Notes under the pieces: generated by a model
The model's database searches: none
The model's input: only the letters and a program-made list of their open reading frames with translations
What the model was told of the DNA's origin: nothing
Position numbers and translations under genes: made by a program
In this document: in pieces, positions 1 through 9,456 of the stretch
Layout of the letters: each line of letters starts with the position of its first letter
How positions within the stretch are numbered: position 1 is the stretch's first letter
Assembly: GCF_003202205.1 (NCBI RefSeq)
Contig: NZ_PDOG01000001.1
Coordinates: 1,017,711-1,057,103, forward strand
Direction: 5' to 3'
DNA: 39,393 bases
Source of the DNA: Halomonas sp. LBP4
GTDB lineage: Bacteria; Pseudomonadota; Gammaproteobacteria; Pseudomonadales; Halomonadaceae

Positions 1-23
1 GATGGGGGCGTGGGGGGGAAGCG

Positions 24-1394
24 TCATGGTGTCCTCGGCAAGACCAGGATGGCACGGAAATCGTTGACGTTGGTGCAGGTCGGCCCGGTGACGATCAGAT
101 CGTCGAGGGCCTCGAAGAAAGTATAGGCATCATTGCGTGACAGGTAAGCGATCGGGTCAAGACCCGCCTCCCTGGCACGGCCCCAGTCGCCGGGACCGAA
201 GAGCGCGCCGGCGTTGTCCTCGGAGCCATCGATGCCGTCGGTGTCGATGGCGAGCGCGTGGATCCCCTCGGCGCCCTTGAGGGTCTCGAAGAGCCCCAGC
301 AGATACTCGACGTTGCGGCCACCGCGGCCCGCGCCGCGCACCGTGACGCTGGTCTCGCCGCCGGAGAGCAGCAGCAGTGGCCGTTCGAGGGTGTCACGAA
401 CCCCCAGCGCCATCCGCCCCTGGGCACGGCCGAGCTCGCGGGCCTCGCCCTCCAGGTCATCACCCAGCAGCCGCACCTCGATGCCGCAGTGCTCGGCGGC
501 CGCCCGGGCGGCCTGCAGGGCATCGCGGGCCCGGGCCAGCACCCGCGAGGCGTCCCGGGCAAATCCCGGCGCATGCAGCACCGCGGAGCCGTCATCGTCG
601 AGAAGATGGTGGCGTATGGCATCCGGCAGGGCGATGGCATGGCGCTCGAGAATCGCCAGGGCATCCGCCGGGGTCGAGGCATCCGGCAGGGTCGGTCCGG
701 AGGCGACCAGGGTCGGGTCGTCACCGGGGACATCCGAGATCAGCCAGGTCAGCACCCGCGCCGGATGGGCCGCCACGGCCAGGCGCCCACCCTTGATCGC
801 CGAGAGGTGGCGACGCACGGTATTGATCTCGCGGATCGGGGCACCGCAGCGCAGCAGCTCGCGGTTGATCGCCTGCTTCTCGGCCAGGCTGATGCCCGGG
901 GCCGGCAGGCTCATCAGCGCCGAGCCACCGCCGGAGATCAGCGCGATGACGAGGTCCTCCTCGCCGAGCCCGGATACGGCCTCGAGCATGCGCCTGGCGG
1001 CCTGCTCGCCGAGTTCGTCGGGCATGGGGTGCGAGGCTTCCAGCACCTCGATGCAGCGACGGGATGCCTCGTGGCCCCGTACACCATGACCATGGCGCGT
1101 GACCACCAGACCACTCAGGGGAGCCGCGGGCTGGCGCTCCTGCCAGGCTCGCTCCAGGGCGGCGGCCATGGCCGCGGCCGCCTTGCCGGCCCCCACCACG
1201 ACGGTGCGTCCCGGTGGCGGTTCGGGCAAGACCTCGGGCAGCAGGGCATCGGGGTGGACGGCGGCGACGGCGGTGTCAGCCAGTTGCCTGAGCCAGGCAC
1301 GCGGGGCCATCGCGTCGCCGAGGAGCTCTGGCCTGCAGGACTCGGGCTCGCCAGGCGCTGGTTCCAGGGTCCTGGAGGGTGAAATCGCGGACAT
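24..1394 (-). CDS. ttuD: Glycerate 2-kinase (MOFRL/TtuD family)
   Basis: Phosphorylates D-glycerate with ATP, the last step of the glyoxylate-to-glycolysis route run by the upstream gcl-hyi-glxR genes. Family members were once annotated as hydroxypyruvate reductase. Visible motifs are GAGKAA near residue 69 (nucleotide-side Lys71), ISGGGSAL in the middle, and LSGGETSV followed by DTDGIDGSEDNAGA in the C-terminal MOFRL domain. I chose the ATG at 1394 because GAGGAG sits seven bases upstream. The reading frame is open to 1658, but that extension has no family-like sequence. The product is 456 residues, slightly longer than the usual 420-430, so a start at the Met at residue 29 is possible. It is the last gene of the minus-strand glyoxylate operon, 298 bases after glxR. 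Family assignment is secure; the phosphorylated carbon (2 versus 3) is inferred from the family. Confidence 0.9.
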   Translation of the reverse strand: MSAISPSRTLEPAPGEPESCRPELLGDAMAPRAWLRQLADTAVAAVHPDALLPEVLPEPPPGRTVVVGAGKAAAAMAAALERAWQERQPAAPLSGLVVTRHGHGVRGHEASRRCIEVLEASHPMPDELGEQAARRMLEAVSGLGEEDLVIALISGGGSALMSLPAPGISLAEKQAINRELLRCGAPIREINTVRRHLSAIKGGRLAVAAHPARVLTWLISDVPGDDPTLVASGPTLPDASTPADALAILERHAIALPDAIRHHLLDDDGSAVLHAPGFARDASRVLARARDALQAARAAAEHCGIEVRLLGDDLEGEARELGRAQGRMALGVRDTLERPLLLLSGGETSVTVRGAGRGGRNVEYLLGLFETLKGAEGIHALAIDTDGIDGSEDNAGALFGPGDWGRAREAGLDPIAYLSRNDAYTFFEALDDLIVTGPTCTNVNDFRAILVLPRTP

Positions 1395-1692
1395 CGGGTA
1401 CTCCTCGCCGCCTCCGGCAGCAACAGGAAGGAAAGGGGTAGAAAGCAGAGGGAGACAAAAGGACCCGGCGACGGGCGGGGTTTCGGAAGGAAGAACCCGC
1501 CGCCGGGCAAGGCCACCTCGCGATGGCCGGGGCAGACGACGACCCGACGCCTGCCCCCAGGGAGCAGTCACCTCCCCCGTCTTTCGCCGACCAAGCACGA
1601 AGGCCGGCGAAAAACCTCTTCGGCCGTGAAACCACCTGCCGTGGGGCGGTTGTTCCACGCGCCCTCAGGATGGCTCAGGGCGGTGCGTCCGC
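1395..1692 (-). other. Gene-free, structured gap between glxR and ttuD
   Basis: This 298-base gap inside an otherwise continuous operon has no convincing gene. On the transcribed strand it can form successive stems: CGGCGAAA pairing across 1582-1589 and 1605-1612, and GGGGCAG pairing across 1529-1535 and 1551-1557. GC-rich pairing is also possible around 1475-1510. I do not recognise a known riboswitch. It may be a leader, an attenuator or a decayed repeat. Confidence 0.4.
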
Positions 1693-2577
1693 TCAGGAGC
1701 CGACCTCATGATCGGCCAGCGCCTCCAGCGCCCGCAGGATACCGGCATGATCCCAGTCGGCGCCGCCGTGGGCCGCGCAGGCCTGGAACAGCTGCTGGGC
1801 ATTGGCGGTACCGGGCAGCGCCAGGTTGAGGCTGCGCGCCCCTTCCAGCGCCAGGTTGAGATCCTTCTGGTGCAGGCGGATGCGGAAGCCCGGGTCGAAG
1901 GTGCGCTGGATCATGCGCTCGCCGTGGACGTCGAGGATCTTCGACTGGGCCAGGCCGCCGAGCAGCGACTCGCGCACCTTGGCCACGTCGGCGCCGGCCT
2001 TCGAGGCGAACAGCAGGCCCTCGGCCACGGCCTCGATGGTCAGGGCGACCACGATCTGGTTGGCGACCTTGCAGGTCTGGCCGGCACCATGGCCGCCGAT
2101 ATGGGTGATGGTCTTGCCCATGATCTCGAGCAGTGGCCTGGCGCGCCCGAAGCCCTCCTGGGTGGCGCCGACCATGATGGTCAGGGCCGCGTTGATGGCG
2201 CCACCCTCGCCGCCGGAGACCGGGGCGTCGACGTACTCGCCGCCGGCATCGGTGATGCGCCGGGCGAACTCCTGGGTGGCGATCGGGGCGATGGAGCTCA
2301 TGTCGATGACCAGGGTGCCGGGCTTGAGCCCCTCGACCACCCCGCCCTCGCCGAACAGCACCTGCTCGACGTCGGGGGTGTCCGGAACGATGGTGATGAT
2401 CACCTCGCTGGCCTCGGCCACCGCCCGGGGATCGTCGAGCTCCTTGATGCCCTTGGACGCCAGGGTCTCGTCGAGCGTGCCGCGCTTGACGGTGGTCAGC
2501 TCGTGGCCGGCGTCCAGCAGATGCCCCGCCATGGGGCGGCCCATGATGCCCAGGCCGATGAATCCGATCTTGCTCAT
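1693..2577 (-). CDS. glxR: 2-hydroxy-3-oxopropionate (tartronate semialdehyde) reductase
   Basis: NAD(P)H-dependent reduction of tartronate semialdehyde to D-glycerate, using the product of Gcl. The 294-residue protein has the beta-hydroxyacid dehydrogenase layout. The N-terminal dinucleotide motif is GFIGLGIMGRPM (residues 5-16), the substrate loop is DAPVSGG (117-123), and the catalytic lysine is Lys170 in GQTCKVANQ. The ATG at 2577 was chosen for its GAGGAG ribosome site and because the dinucleotide fold begins immediately. The frame is open to 2634. Length is normal for GarR/GlxR. The gene lies between hyi and ttuD in the same orientation, which fixes the substrate more firmly than the fold alone. 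Confidence 0.94.
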   Translation of the reverse strand: MSKIGFIGLGIMGRPMAGHLLDAGHELTTVKRGTLDETLASKGIKELDDPRAVAEASEVIITIVPDTPDVEQVLFGEGGVVEGLKPGTLVIDMSSIAPIATQEFARRITDAGGEYVDAPVSGGEGGAINAALTIMVGATQEGFGRARPLLEIMGKTITHIGGHGAGQTCKVANQIVVALTIEAVAEGLLFASKAGADVAKVRESLLGGLAQSKILDVHGERMIQRTFDPGFRIRLHQKDLNLALEGARSLNLALPGTANAQQLFQACAAHGGADWDHAGILRALEALADHEVGS

Positions 2578-2650
2578 GATGTCTCTCCTCTGTCTTGCTT
2601 GTCGTTGCGCCTTGATGCGGCTTTTTCGTGGCATACGCCGGCGGCATGGC

Positions 2651-2743
2651 CCCTTTGGGGTCAGACTCCAGCCAAGCCGCCGGGCCTGTCATGGGGCACG
2701 TCTCAGGCAGTGAGTCTCTCCGCCGGGGTCTGACCCCAAAGGG
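2651..2743. repeat. 16-bp inverted repeat (REP-like) between hyi and glxR
   Basis: The arm at 2651-2666 (CCCTTTGGGGTCAGAC) is the exact reverse complement of 2728-2743. The right arm contains GGGGTCTGACCCC (2725-2737), which is itself a near-perfect palindrome. The arms are 61 bases apart in the intercistronic gap. This looks like a dispersed intergenic palindromic element, not a terminator, since no T run follows. Dispersal in the genome is inferred and cannot be tested here. Confidence 0.6.
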
Positions 2744-2776
2744 ACCGCCAGCGCTGGAGAGCCCCCCAGAGCGTCT

Positions 2777-3556
2777 TCAGCCGCGCACCGCATCCAGCCA
2801 GCCCAGCCCCTCGCGGGTGGTGGTCTTCGGCTTGTACTCGCAACCGATCCAGCCCCGGTAGCCCAGTCGATCCAGGTGGGCGAACAGGAAGGGGTAATGG
2901 ATCTCGCCGGTGCCGGGCTCGTGGCGGCCGGGGTTGTCGGCGAGCTGCACATGGGCGATGCGATCCAGGTGCCTCTCGATGGTCGGGGCGAGATCCCCTT
3001 CCATGATCTGCATATGGTAGATGTCGTACTGCAGCTTGAGGTTTCGGCTTCCCACCTCGTCGAAGATCGCCAGGGCCTGCTCGGTGCGGTTGAGGAAGAA
3101 GCCCGGGATGTCGCGGGTATTGATGGGCTCGGCGAGCAGCAGGATGCCGGCGGCCTCGAGCCTGTCGGCGGCGAAGCGCAGGTTGTCGATCAGGGTCTCG
3201 CGGGCCTGCTCGTCGCTGACGCCCTCCGGCTGGATACCGGCCAGGCAGTTGACCTGCTCACAGCCCAGCGCCGTGGCGTACTCGATCGCCTTGTCGACGC
3301 CAGCGCGGAACTCCTCGACACGGTCCGGGTGGCAGGCGATGCCCCGCTCACCGGCGGCCCAGTCCCCGGCCGGCAGGTTGTGCAGCACCTGGGTCAGGCC
3401 GTGGGCGTCGAGCCGCGACTTCAGCTCGGCGGGCGAGTAGTCATAGGGAAAGAGGTATTCCACCCCCGTGAAGCCGGCGTCGGCGGCGGCCTCGAAGCGG
3501 TCGAGGAAGTCCTCCTCGGTGAACAGCATGCTGAGGTTGGCGGCAAACTTGGGCAT
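2777..3556 (-). CDS. hyi: Hydroxypyruvate isomerase
   Basis: Interconverts hydroxypyruvate and tartronate semialdehyde and sits beside gcl and glxR as in the classical glyoxylate operon. The 259-residue protein is a xylose-isomerase-like TIM barrel. Glu143 (in LLAEPIN) and Glu240 (in IGCEYKP) fall at the same numbers as the two catalytic glutamates of E. coli Hyi. The ATG at 3556 is preceded by AAAGGAG. The open frame to 3778 has unrelated, low-quality sequence and was rejected as N-terminus. A 252-base gap containing a tandem repeat separates it from gcl. Function is well supported. Confidence 0.94.
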   Translation of the reverse strand: MPKFAANLSMLFTEEDFLDRFEAAADAGFTGVEYLFPYDYSPAELKSRLDAHGLTQVLHNLPAGDWAAGERGIACHPDRVEEFRAGVDKAIEYATALGCEQVNCLAGIQPEGVSDEQARETLIDNLRFAADRLEAAGILLLAEPINTRDIPGFFLNRTEQALAIFDEVGSRNLKLQYDIYHMQIMEGDLAPTIERHLDRIAHVQLADNPGRHEPGTGEIHYPFLFAHLDRLGYRGWIGCEYKPKTTTREGLGWLDAVRG

Positions 3557-3648
3557 AGCGTTCTCCTTTGGGTCGTTGCCAGGGCTATCGCGGTTAACGT
3601 CTCGGTGCTCAGGTAGCGGGGCTGATCCGCGGACAGGCCTGCGCGGAG

Positions 3649-3691
3649 GCGCTGTAAACCCTTCCCTGGGCGCTACTTTTTCCTTCCCTGG
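3649..3691. repeat. Imperfect tandem repeat of about 22 bp in the gcl-hyi gap
   Basis: Two adjacent units start with GCGCT and end with CTTCCCTGG (3649-3669 and 3670-3691). The second unit can pair TTTTTCC (3677-3683) with GGAAAAA (3690-3696). The surrounding 252 bases hold no gene. The arrangement resembles an intergenic dispersed repeat; I do not see a T-tailed terminator. Confidence 0.45.
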
Positions 3692-3808
3692 AAAAAGACC
3701 TCCGCTTCGACCTGCCCGCGGCGCCCCTCGACGTGTCTTGGCTGCGATTACCCTGAGGTCGTTGCGGGGAGCGGTCAACGCCGCTCCCTCCGTCGTTGAT
3801 CGTTGCCG

Positions 3809-5584
<1,776 letters not shown>

Positions 5585-5630
5585 GGAGATTCCTCCTGTG
5601 AGTGGCCTTGTTCTTGTGGAGAGTTGTTAT

Positions 5631-5703
5631 TGGAAAATATTTCTGTATACGAGACTAGGACCGCCCGAATGAGGCGTCAACATTTACTGGAAAATATTTT
5701 CAT
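5631..5703 (-). promoter_or_regulatory. gcl promoter with two TGGAAAATATTT boxes
   Basis: On the minus strand TTGACG (5675-5680) and TAGTCT (5652-5657) are spaced by 17 bases, a plausible sigma-70 promoter with a weak -10. TGGAAAATATTT occurs at 5631-5642 and again at 5688-5699. The second copy forms a 12-base palindrome, GAAAATATTTTC. The boxes bracket the promoter, a layout suited to repression. A related TGGAA-N5-TTCCA site lies upstream of allA. From memory the pattern resembles IclR-family AllR operators; no such regulator is encoded in the window. Confidence 0.55.
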
Positions 5704-5720
5704 AATTTTTTTTGGGCGCG

Positions 5721-5752
5721 AAAAAACCCAAGCAATATCAATTGCCTGGGTT
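5721..5752 (-). terminator. Rho-independent terminator of the hydantoinase operon
   Basis: Arms 5725-5736 and 5741-5752 pair over 11 of 12 positions around the loop ATCA. On the minus strand the stem is followed by TTTTTT. It lies downstream of the minus unit ending near 5827 and just upstream of the gcl promoter, so it separates the two operons. Confidence 0.8.
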
Positions 5753-5826
5753 AGTTAGCCTGCGAAAAATCTGACCGATTGGTCAGCCCGGAGAGCGTCA
5801 TCCCTCCCGACGCCCCTTGCGACGCG

Positions 5827-6010
5827 TCAGTTCTGGTCCAGCACCACCTCCCCGATACCGGCGAAGCTCAGCGTCGCCCGCTGCCCGGCACGCCCCCTCG
5901 AAGATGGCGGTGGTCATCACCTCGCCAGCGGCGAAGCCCTCGCCACTGGCGCGGATCCGCGCCTTGACCCTGTGCACCAGCAGCGGCACCGGCACCGGCC
6001 GCAATGCTCT
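5827..6010 (-). pseudogene. Frameshifted C-terminal remnant of a 2-keto-4-pentenoate hydratase/FAH-like protein
   Basis: Minus-strand translation gives GEGFAAGEVMTTAIFEG up to a run of five G (plus-strand C at 5893-5897). One base must be removed there to continue as RAGQRATLSFAGIGEVVLDQ, one more residue, and a stop at 5827-5829. That joined sequence has the shape of the C-terminus of hydratases and fumarylacetoacetate hydrolases: an AGD-like turn, a FEG segment, then a final strand around a G-x-G-E-V. Only about 55-60 residues remain and there is no start, so it is decayed. It sits directly behind the hydantoinase gene and before the operon terminator. The family call rests on pattern memory and is moderate. 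Confidence 0.5.
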
Positions 6011-6026
6011 GCTCTCGGGTCACGGC

Positions 6027-7457
6027 TCAGAACCCCTTGGCGGCGCCGCGAGGCCGGGCCGGCTGCGGTTTGTCGCACTTGAGAAACCGGCCATGGCCCG
6101 GGGCGACGCTGGGCTCGCCGTCCCGGGAGACCACGCCGCCCCGGCACAGGGTCAGCACCGGGCGACCGGTGAGCTCGAGCCCCTCGTAGGGGGTGTAATC
6201 CACCGCATGGTGCAGGGTCTCGTTGCGTACCGTCATGCGCGCCGCACTGTCCCACAGGGTCAGGTCGGCGTCACTGCCGATGGCGATGGTGCCCTTGCGC
6301 GGGTAGAGGCCATAGATCTTGGCCGGATTGGTGGCGGTCAGGGCCACGAAGCGGGTGGCGTCGATGCGCTCCTTGAGCACCCCCTCGGAGAAGAGGATCG
6401 GCAGCCGCGTCTCCAGCCCCGGGATGCCGTTGGGGATATGGTGGAAGTCGGCATGCTCGCCGTGCAGCTTCTTGCCCTGGGGGTCGTCGTAGCGGAAGGG
6501 GGCGTGATCCGAGGAGAAGACCTGGAAGACGCCGTTCTCCAGGGCCTGCCATACCGCCTCCTGGGCCTTGGGGTCCCGGGGCGGCGGGCTGCACACGCAC
6601 TTGGCGCCCTCGAAGCCCTCCTGGTCCAGGTCGGCGGAGGTGAGCATCAGGTACTGGGGGCAGGTCTCGCCGTAGACCCGCAGGCCGCGGCCCTGGGCCC
6701 AGCGGATCTGCTCGATGGCCTCGGGGCCGGAGACATGCACGATCAGGATCGGCACGTCGATCAGCTCGGCCAGCGAGATGGCGCGATGGGTGGCCTCGCG
6801 CTCGGCGATCGCCGAGTGGGCCTCGCCGTGGTAACGCGGGGCGGTCTTGCCCTGGGACTCGAGCAGCTCGGTGAGGTAGGCGATGCAGTCGGCGTTCTCG
6901 GCGTGGATCATCACCATGCCGCCCTCGCGGCGGGCCATGGCCAGCACCTCCAGCACCTCCCGGTCGTTGAGCTTGAGGTCGTCGTAGGTGAGGTAGATCT
7001 TGAAGGAGCTGTAGCCCTCCTGGATCAGCGCCGGCAGTTCCTCCTTGAGCACCGTCTCGGTGGGGTCGGTGACGATCATATGGAAGGCGTAGTCGATGGA
7101 CGCCTTGCCGTCGCTGCGGCGGTGGTAGTCCTCCACCGCGGCGCGCAGGCCCTGGCCCTTCTGCTGGGCGGCGAAGGGAATCACCGTGGTGGTGCCGCCG
7201 CAGGCCGCCGAGCGGGTGCCGGTCTCGAAATCGTCGGCCATCACGGCGCAGTCGCCGAGCGGCTGATCCAGGTGGCAGTGGGCGTCGATGCCGCCGGGCA
7301 TCACCCAGAGGCCGGCGGCGTCGATCACCTCCTCGGCGCCGGAGAGGCCCTGGCCGAGGGCGACGATGCGCCCGTCCTTGATGCCGATATCGGCGTGGTA
7401 GCGATCGGCGGCGGTGATGATCAGGCCGTTGGTAATCAGGGTATCGAAGTGACTCAT
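6027..7457 (-). CDS. Cyclic amidohydrolase: D-hydantoinase/dihydropyrimidinase
   Basis: Hydrolyses the ring amide of hydantoins or dihydropyrimidines to N-carbamoyl products, in the cytoplasm. The 476-residue protein is normal family length. It shows the complete binuclear metal set of the D-hydantoinase fold: His60 and His62 (AHCHLD), carboxylated Lys153 (SSFKIYLTYDD), His185 (HAENAD), His241 (HVSG) and Asp317 (SSDHAP). The ATG at 7457 is preceded by AAGGAA. The reading frame is open far upstream to 9125, but that stretch is antisense shadow of the TRAP genes. It is the last intact gene of the minus unit, 29 bases after dctM, so its substrate is probably what that TRAP system imports. No N-carbamoyl amidohydrolase is encoded nearby. 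Exact substrate is unknown. Confidence 0.88.
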   Translation of the reverse strand: MSHFDTLITNGLIITAADRYHADIGIKDGRIVALGQGLSGAEEVIDAAGLWVMPGGIDAHCHLDQPLGDCAVMADDFETGTRSAACGGTTTVIPFAAQQKGQGLRAAVEDYHRRSDGKASIDYAFHMIVTDPTETVLKEELPALIQEGYSSFKIYLTYDDLKLNDREVLEVLAMARREGGMVMIHAENADCIAYLTELLESQGKTAPRYHGEAHSAIAEREATHRAISLAELIDVPILIVHVSGPEAIEQIRWAQGRGLRVYGETCPQYLMLTSADLDQEGFEGAKCVCSPPPRDPKAQEAVWQALENGVFQVFSSDHAPFRYDDPQGKKLHGEHADFHHIPNGIPGLETRLPILFSEGVLKERIDATRFVALTATNPAKIYGLYPRKGTIAIGSDADLTLWDSAARMTVRNETLHHAVDYTPYEGLELTGRPVLTLCRGGVVSRDGEPSVAPGHGRFLKCDKPQPARPRGAAKGF

Positions 7458-7486
7458 GGGACATTCCTTGCAATATCGAAGGGCGG

Positions 7487-8788
7487 TCAGCCCATGGCGT
7501 TGGGCAGCCACATCACCAGGCCGGGCCAGGCGATGATGGCGAAGACGAAGGCCAGCATGATGGCGAAGAAGGGCAGGCTGCCGAGCATCACGTCGGCGAT
7601 GGAGCCGCGCCCGCGCACCCCCTGCACTACATAGAGGTTCATGCCGATGGGCGGGGTGATCAGCGAGATCTCCATCATGATCACCAGGAAGATGCCGAAC
7701 CACACCGGGTCGAAGCCGAAGCTCACCACCATGGGCACCACGATGGGCACGGTGGCGATCATCATCGACAGGGTCTCCAGGAAGCAGCCCAGCACCAGGT
7801 AGAAGAGCACCAGCGCCAGGATCAGCCCCAGGGGAGTCAGGCCCAGGTCGGCGACCCTCTGGGTCAGTACCTGGGGAATGCCGAGGATGCCGACGATGTA
7901 GTTGAGGAAGAAGGCGGCGACGATGATCAGCATGATCATGGCGGTGGTACGCGCCATGGAGAGGAAGCACTCGTTGAGCATGCCGAGGGTCAGCTTGCGG
8001 TTGAGCGCCGCCACCACCAGGGCGGCCATCACCCCCAGGGCCGCCGCCTCGGTGGGGGTAGCCCAGCCCGAGTAGATGCTGCCAATGACGATGGCGAAGA
8101 CGAAGGCCGGCGGCAGCAGGTCCATCATGGAGGCGAGGCGCGCCCGCAGCGGCACCCGCGGTTCCGCCGCGCCGGCCACGCCGGGGCGCAGCAGGCTGAA
8201 GGCCATGATCGCCAGCATAAAGGCCGCGGCCAGCGCCAGCCCCGGCAGGATGCCGGCGATAAACAGCTTGCCGATGGAGGTATTGGTGATGGCGCCGTAG
8301 ATGATCATGTTGATGCTGGGCGGGATCAGGATGCCCAGGGTGGCCCCGGCGGCCAGGGTACCCAGCGCCAGGCGCTCGCTGTAGCCGCGCTCGGCGAAGG
8401 CCGGCAGGGCCACGGTGCCGATGGTGGCGGCGGTGGCCACCGAGGAGCCGGACATGGCGGCGAACACCGAGGAGGCGCCGATATTGGTATGCAGCAGGCC
8501 CCCCGGCATGCGCTGCAGCCACACCGAGAGGGCGTTGTACATGCGCTCGGTGATGCCGCTGCGCAGCAGCAACTCGCCGAGCAGGATAAACAGCGGGATG
8601 GCGGTAAGGATAAAGTCGTTGAGGGTGCCCCAGAGGGCATCGCCGAAGGAGTAGAGCAGCGGCGTGCCCAGATACATCAGGGTGCCCAGGGCGGCCACCG
8701 AGAAGATCGCCACCGCCACATGGATACCGGCCGCCATCATGCCCAGCATGACCAGGAAGCCGATCATTACCTCGAATGCACCGATCAT
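7487..8788 (-). CDS. dctM: TRAP transporter large membrane subunit (DctM)
   Basis: The 433-residue, very hydrophobic protein has the DctM layout of about 12 membrane spans. It has an internal IPLFILLGELLL segment near the N-terminus and the conserved C-terminal TPPIGMNLYVVQG. It forms the sodium-driven transport channel with the adjacent DctQ and takes substrate from the DctP at 9457-10509. Its start overlaps the dctQ stop by four bases (8785-8788), so the pair is translationally coupled. The substrate is probably an organic acid or a ureide-type compound, judged only from the hydantoinase downstream and the racemase-like enzyme upstream. Confidence 0.92.
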   Translation of the reverse strand: MIGAFEVMIGFLVMLGMMAAGIHVAVAIFSVAALGTLMYLGTPLLYSFGDALWGTLNDFILTAIPLFILLGELLLRSGITERMYNALSVWLQRMPGGLLHTNIGASSVFAAMSGSSVATAATIGTVALPAFAERGYSERLALGTLAAGATLGILIPPSINMIIYGAITNTSIGKLFIAGILPGLALAAAFMLAIMAFSLLRPGVAGAAEPRVPLRARLASMMDLLPPAFVFAIVIGSIYSGWATPTEAAALGVMAALVVAALNRKLTLGMLNECFLSMARTTAMIMLIIVAAFFLNYIVGILGIPQVLTQRVADLGLTPLGLILALVLFYLVLGCFLETLSMMIATVPIVVPMVVSFGFDPVWFGIFLVIMMEISLITPPIGMNLYVVQGVRGRGSIADVMLGSLPFFAIMLAFVFAIIAWPGLVMWLPNAMG

Positions 8789-9402
8789 AGCTGCGGACTC
8801 CCCTGGCCGGTGGTCGGAGTGGGTTCGTCGGCGTAATCGTGCTGCGCCTCGTCGAGTTCATCCTGGGTGGAACGCGGCCCGAACTCCCGGTTGAGGGCGT
8901 CGGCCTGGCCGCGCACCAGCAGCCCCAGGGCGCGCAGCGCCAGCAGGCTGGCCAGGGCGGCGAAGACGCCGAGGCCGATGACCCAGAGCCCCTGGGGAAT
9001 CCACAGCGGGGTCTGCAGCGGGGTACTGGCCAGGCTGCCGAACTCCAGGGTCTCGTGCAGGGTGCCCACCGCCCGCCACAGCATGAACAGCGAGAAGCCG
9101 GCGAGCAGCAGCATGGCGGCGGCATTGAGGGGCGCCTGCAGGGCCCCGGGCAGGCGCACGATCAGCATGTCGACCCGGGTATGGGCGCGGTGCAGCAGGG
9201 CATAGGCGAAGCTGAAGGAGACGCCGATGGCCAGCACATAGCCGCCGATCTCGTCGACGCCCTGCAGGGAAAAGCTGAACAGCTTGCGTGCCAGCACCTC
9301 GAAGGTGATCAGCAGCGACAGGCCGAGGGAGGCATAGCCGGCGGCGAGGGCGGCGCCATGCGCCAGCCGGCGAGCCCAGGGAAAGGATGGCGGGGAAACC
9401 AT
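8785..9402 (-). CDS. dctQ: TRAP transporter small membrane subunit (DctQ)
   Basis: The 205-residue protein has four predicted membrane spans, including ALAAGYASLGLSLLITFEVL, and the DctQ-like GVDEIGGYVLAIGVSF. It partners DctM. I start it at 9402 because AGGAGG lies five bases upstream; the frame is open to 9450. A charged, acidic C-terminal tail (from about residue 180) is longer than usual for DctQ. It lies 54 bases after dctP and overlaps dctM by four bases. Confidence 0.88.
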   Translation of the reverse strand: MVSPPSFPWARRLAHGAALAAGYASLGLSLLITFEVLARKLFSFSLQGVDEIGGYVLAIGVSFSFAYALLHRAHTRVDMLIVRLPGALQAPLNAAAMLLLAGFSLFMLWRAVGTLHETLEFGSLASTPLQTPLWIPQGLWVIGLGVFAALASLLALRALGLLVRGQADALNREFGPRSTQDELDEAQHDYADEPTPTTGQGSPQL

Positions 9403-9456
9403 GGAAACCCTCCTGGGCGCCCCGGGCGTCGGCCCGGGGCGCACGGTCACGGATGT

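Noticed and set aside
1395..1692. Glycine or cobalamin riboswitch before ttuD
   Set aside because: I looked for the conserved cores of these classes and did not find them; only generic stems remain.
3677..3696. TTTTTCC/GGAAAAA hairpin as a terminator between gcl and hyi
   Set aside because: The stem is AT-rich, lacks a T tail in the operon direction and is part of a tandem repeat. Termination there would cut the operon.
7458..9125. Long minus-strand extension of the hydantoinase frame to a 1032-residue protein
   Set aside because: The extra 556 residues are out-of-frame shadow of the DctM and DctQ genes. The hydantoinase fold and a ribosome site begin at 7457.
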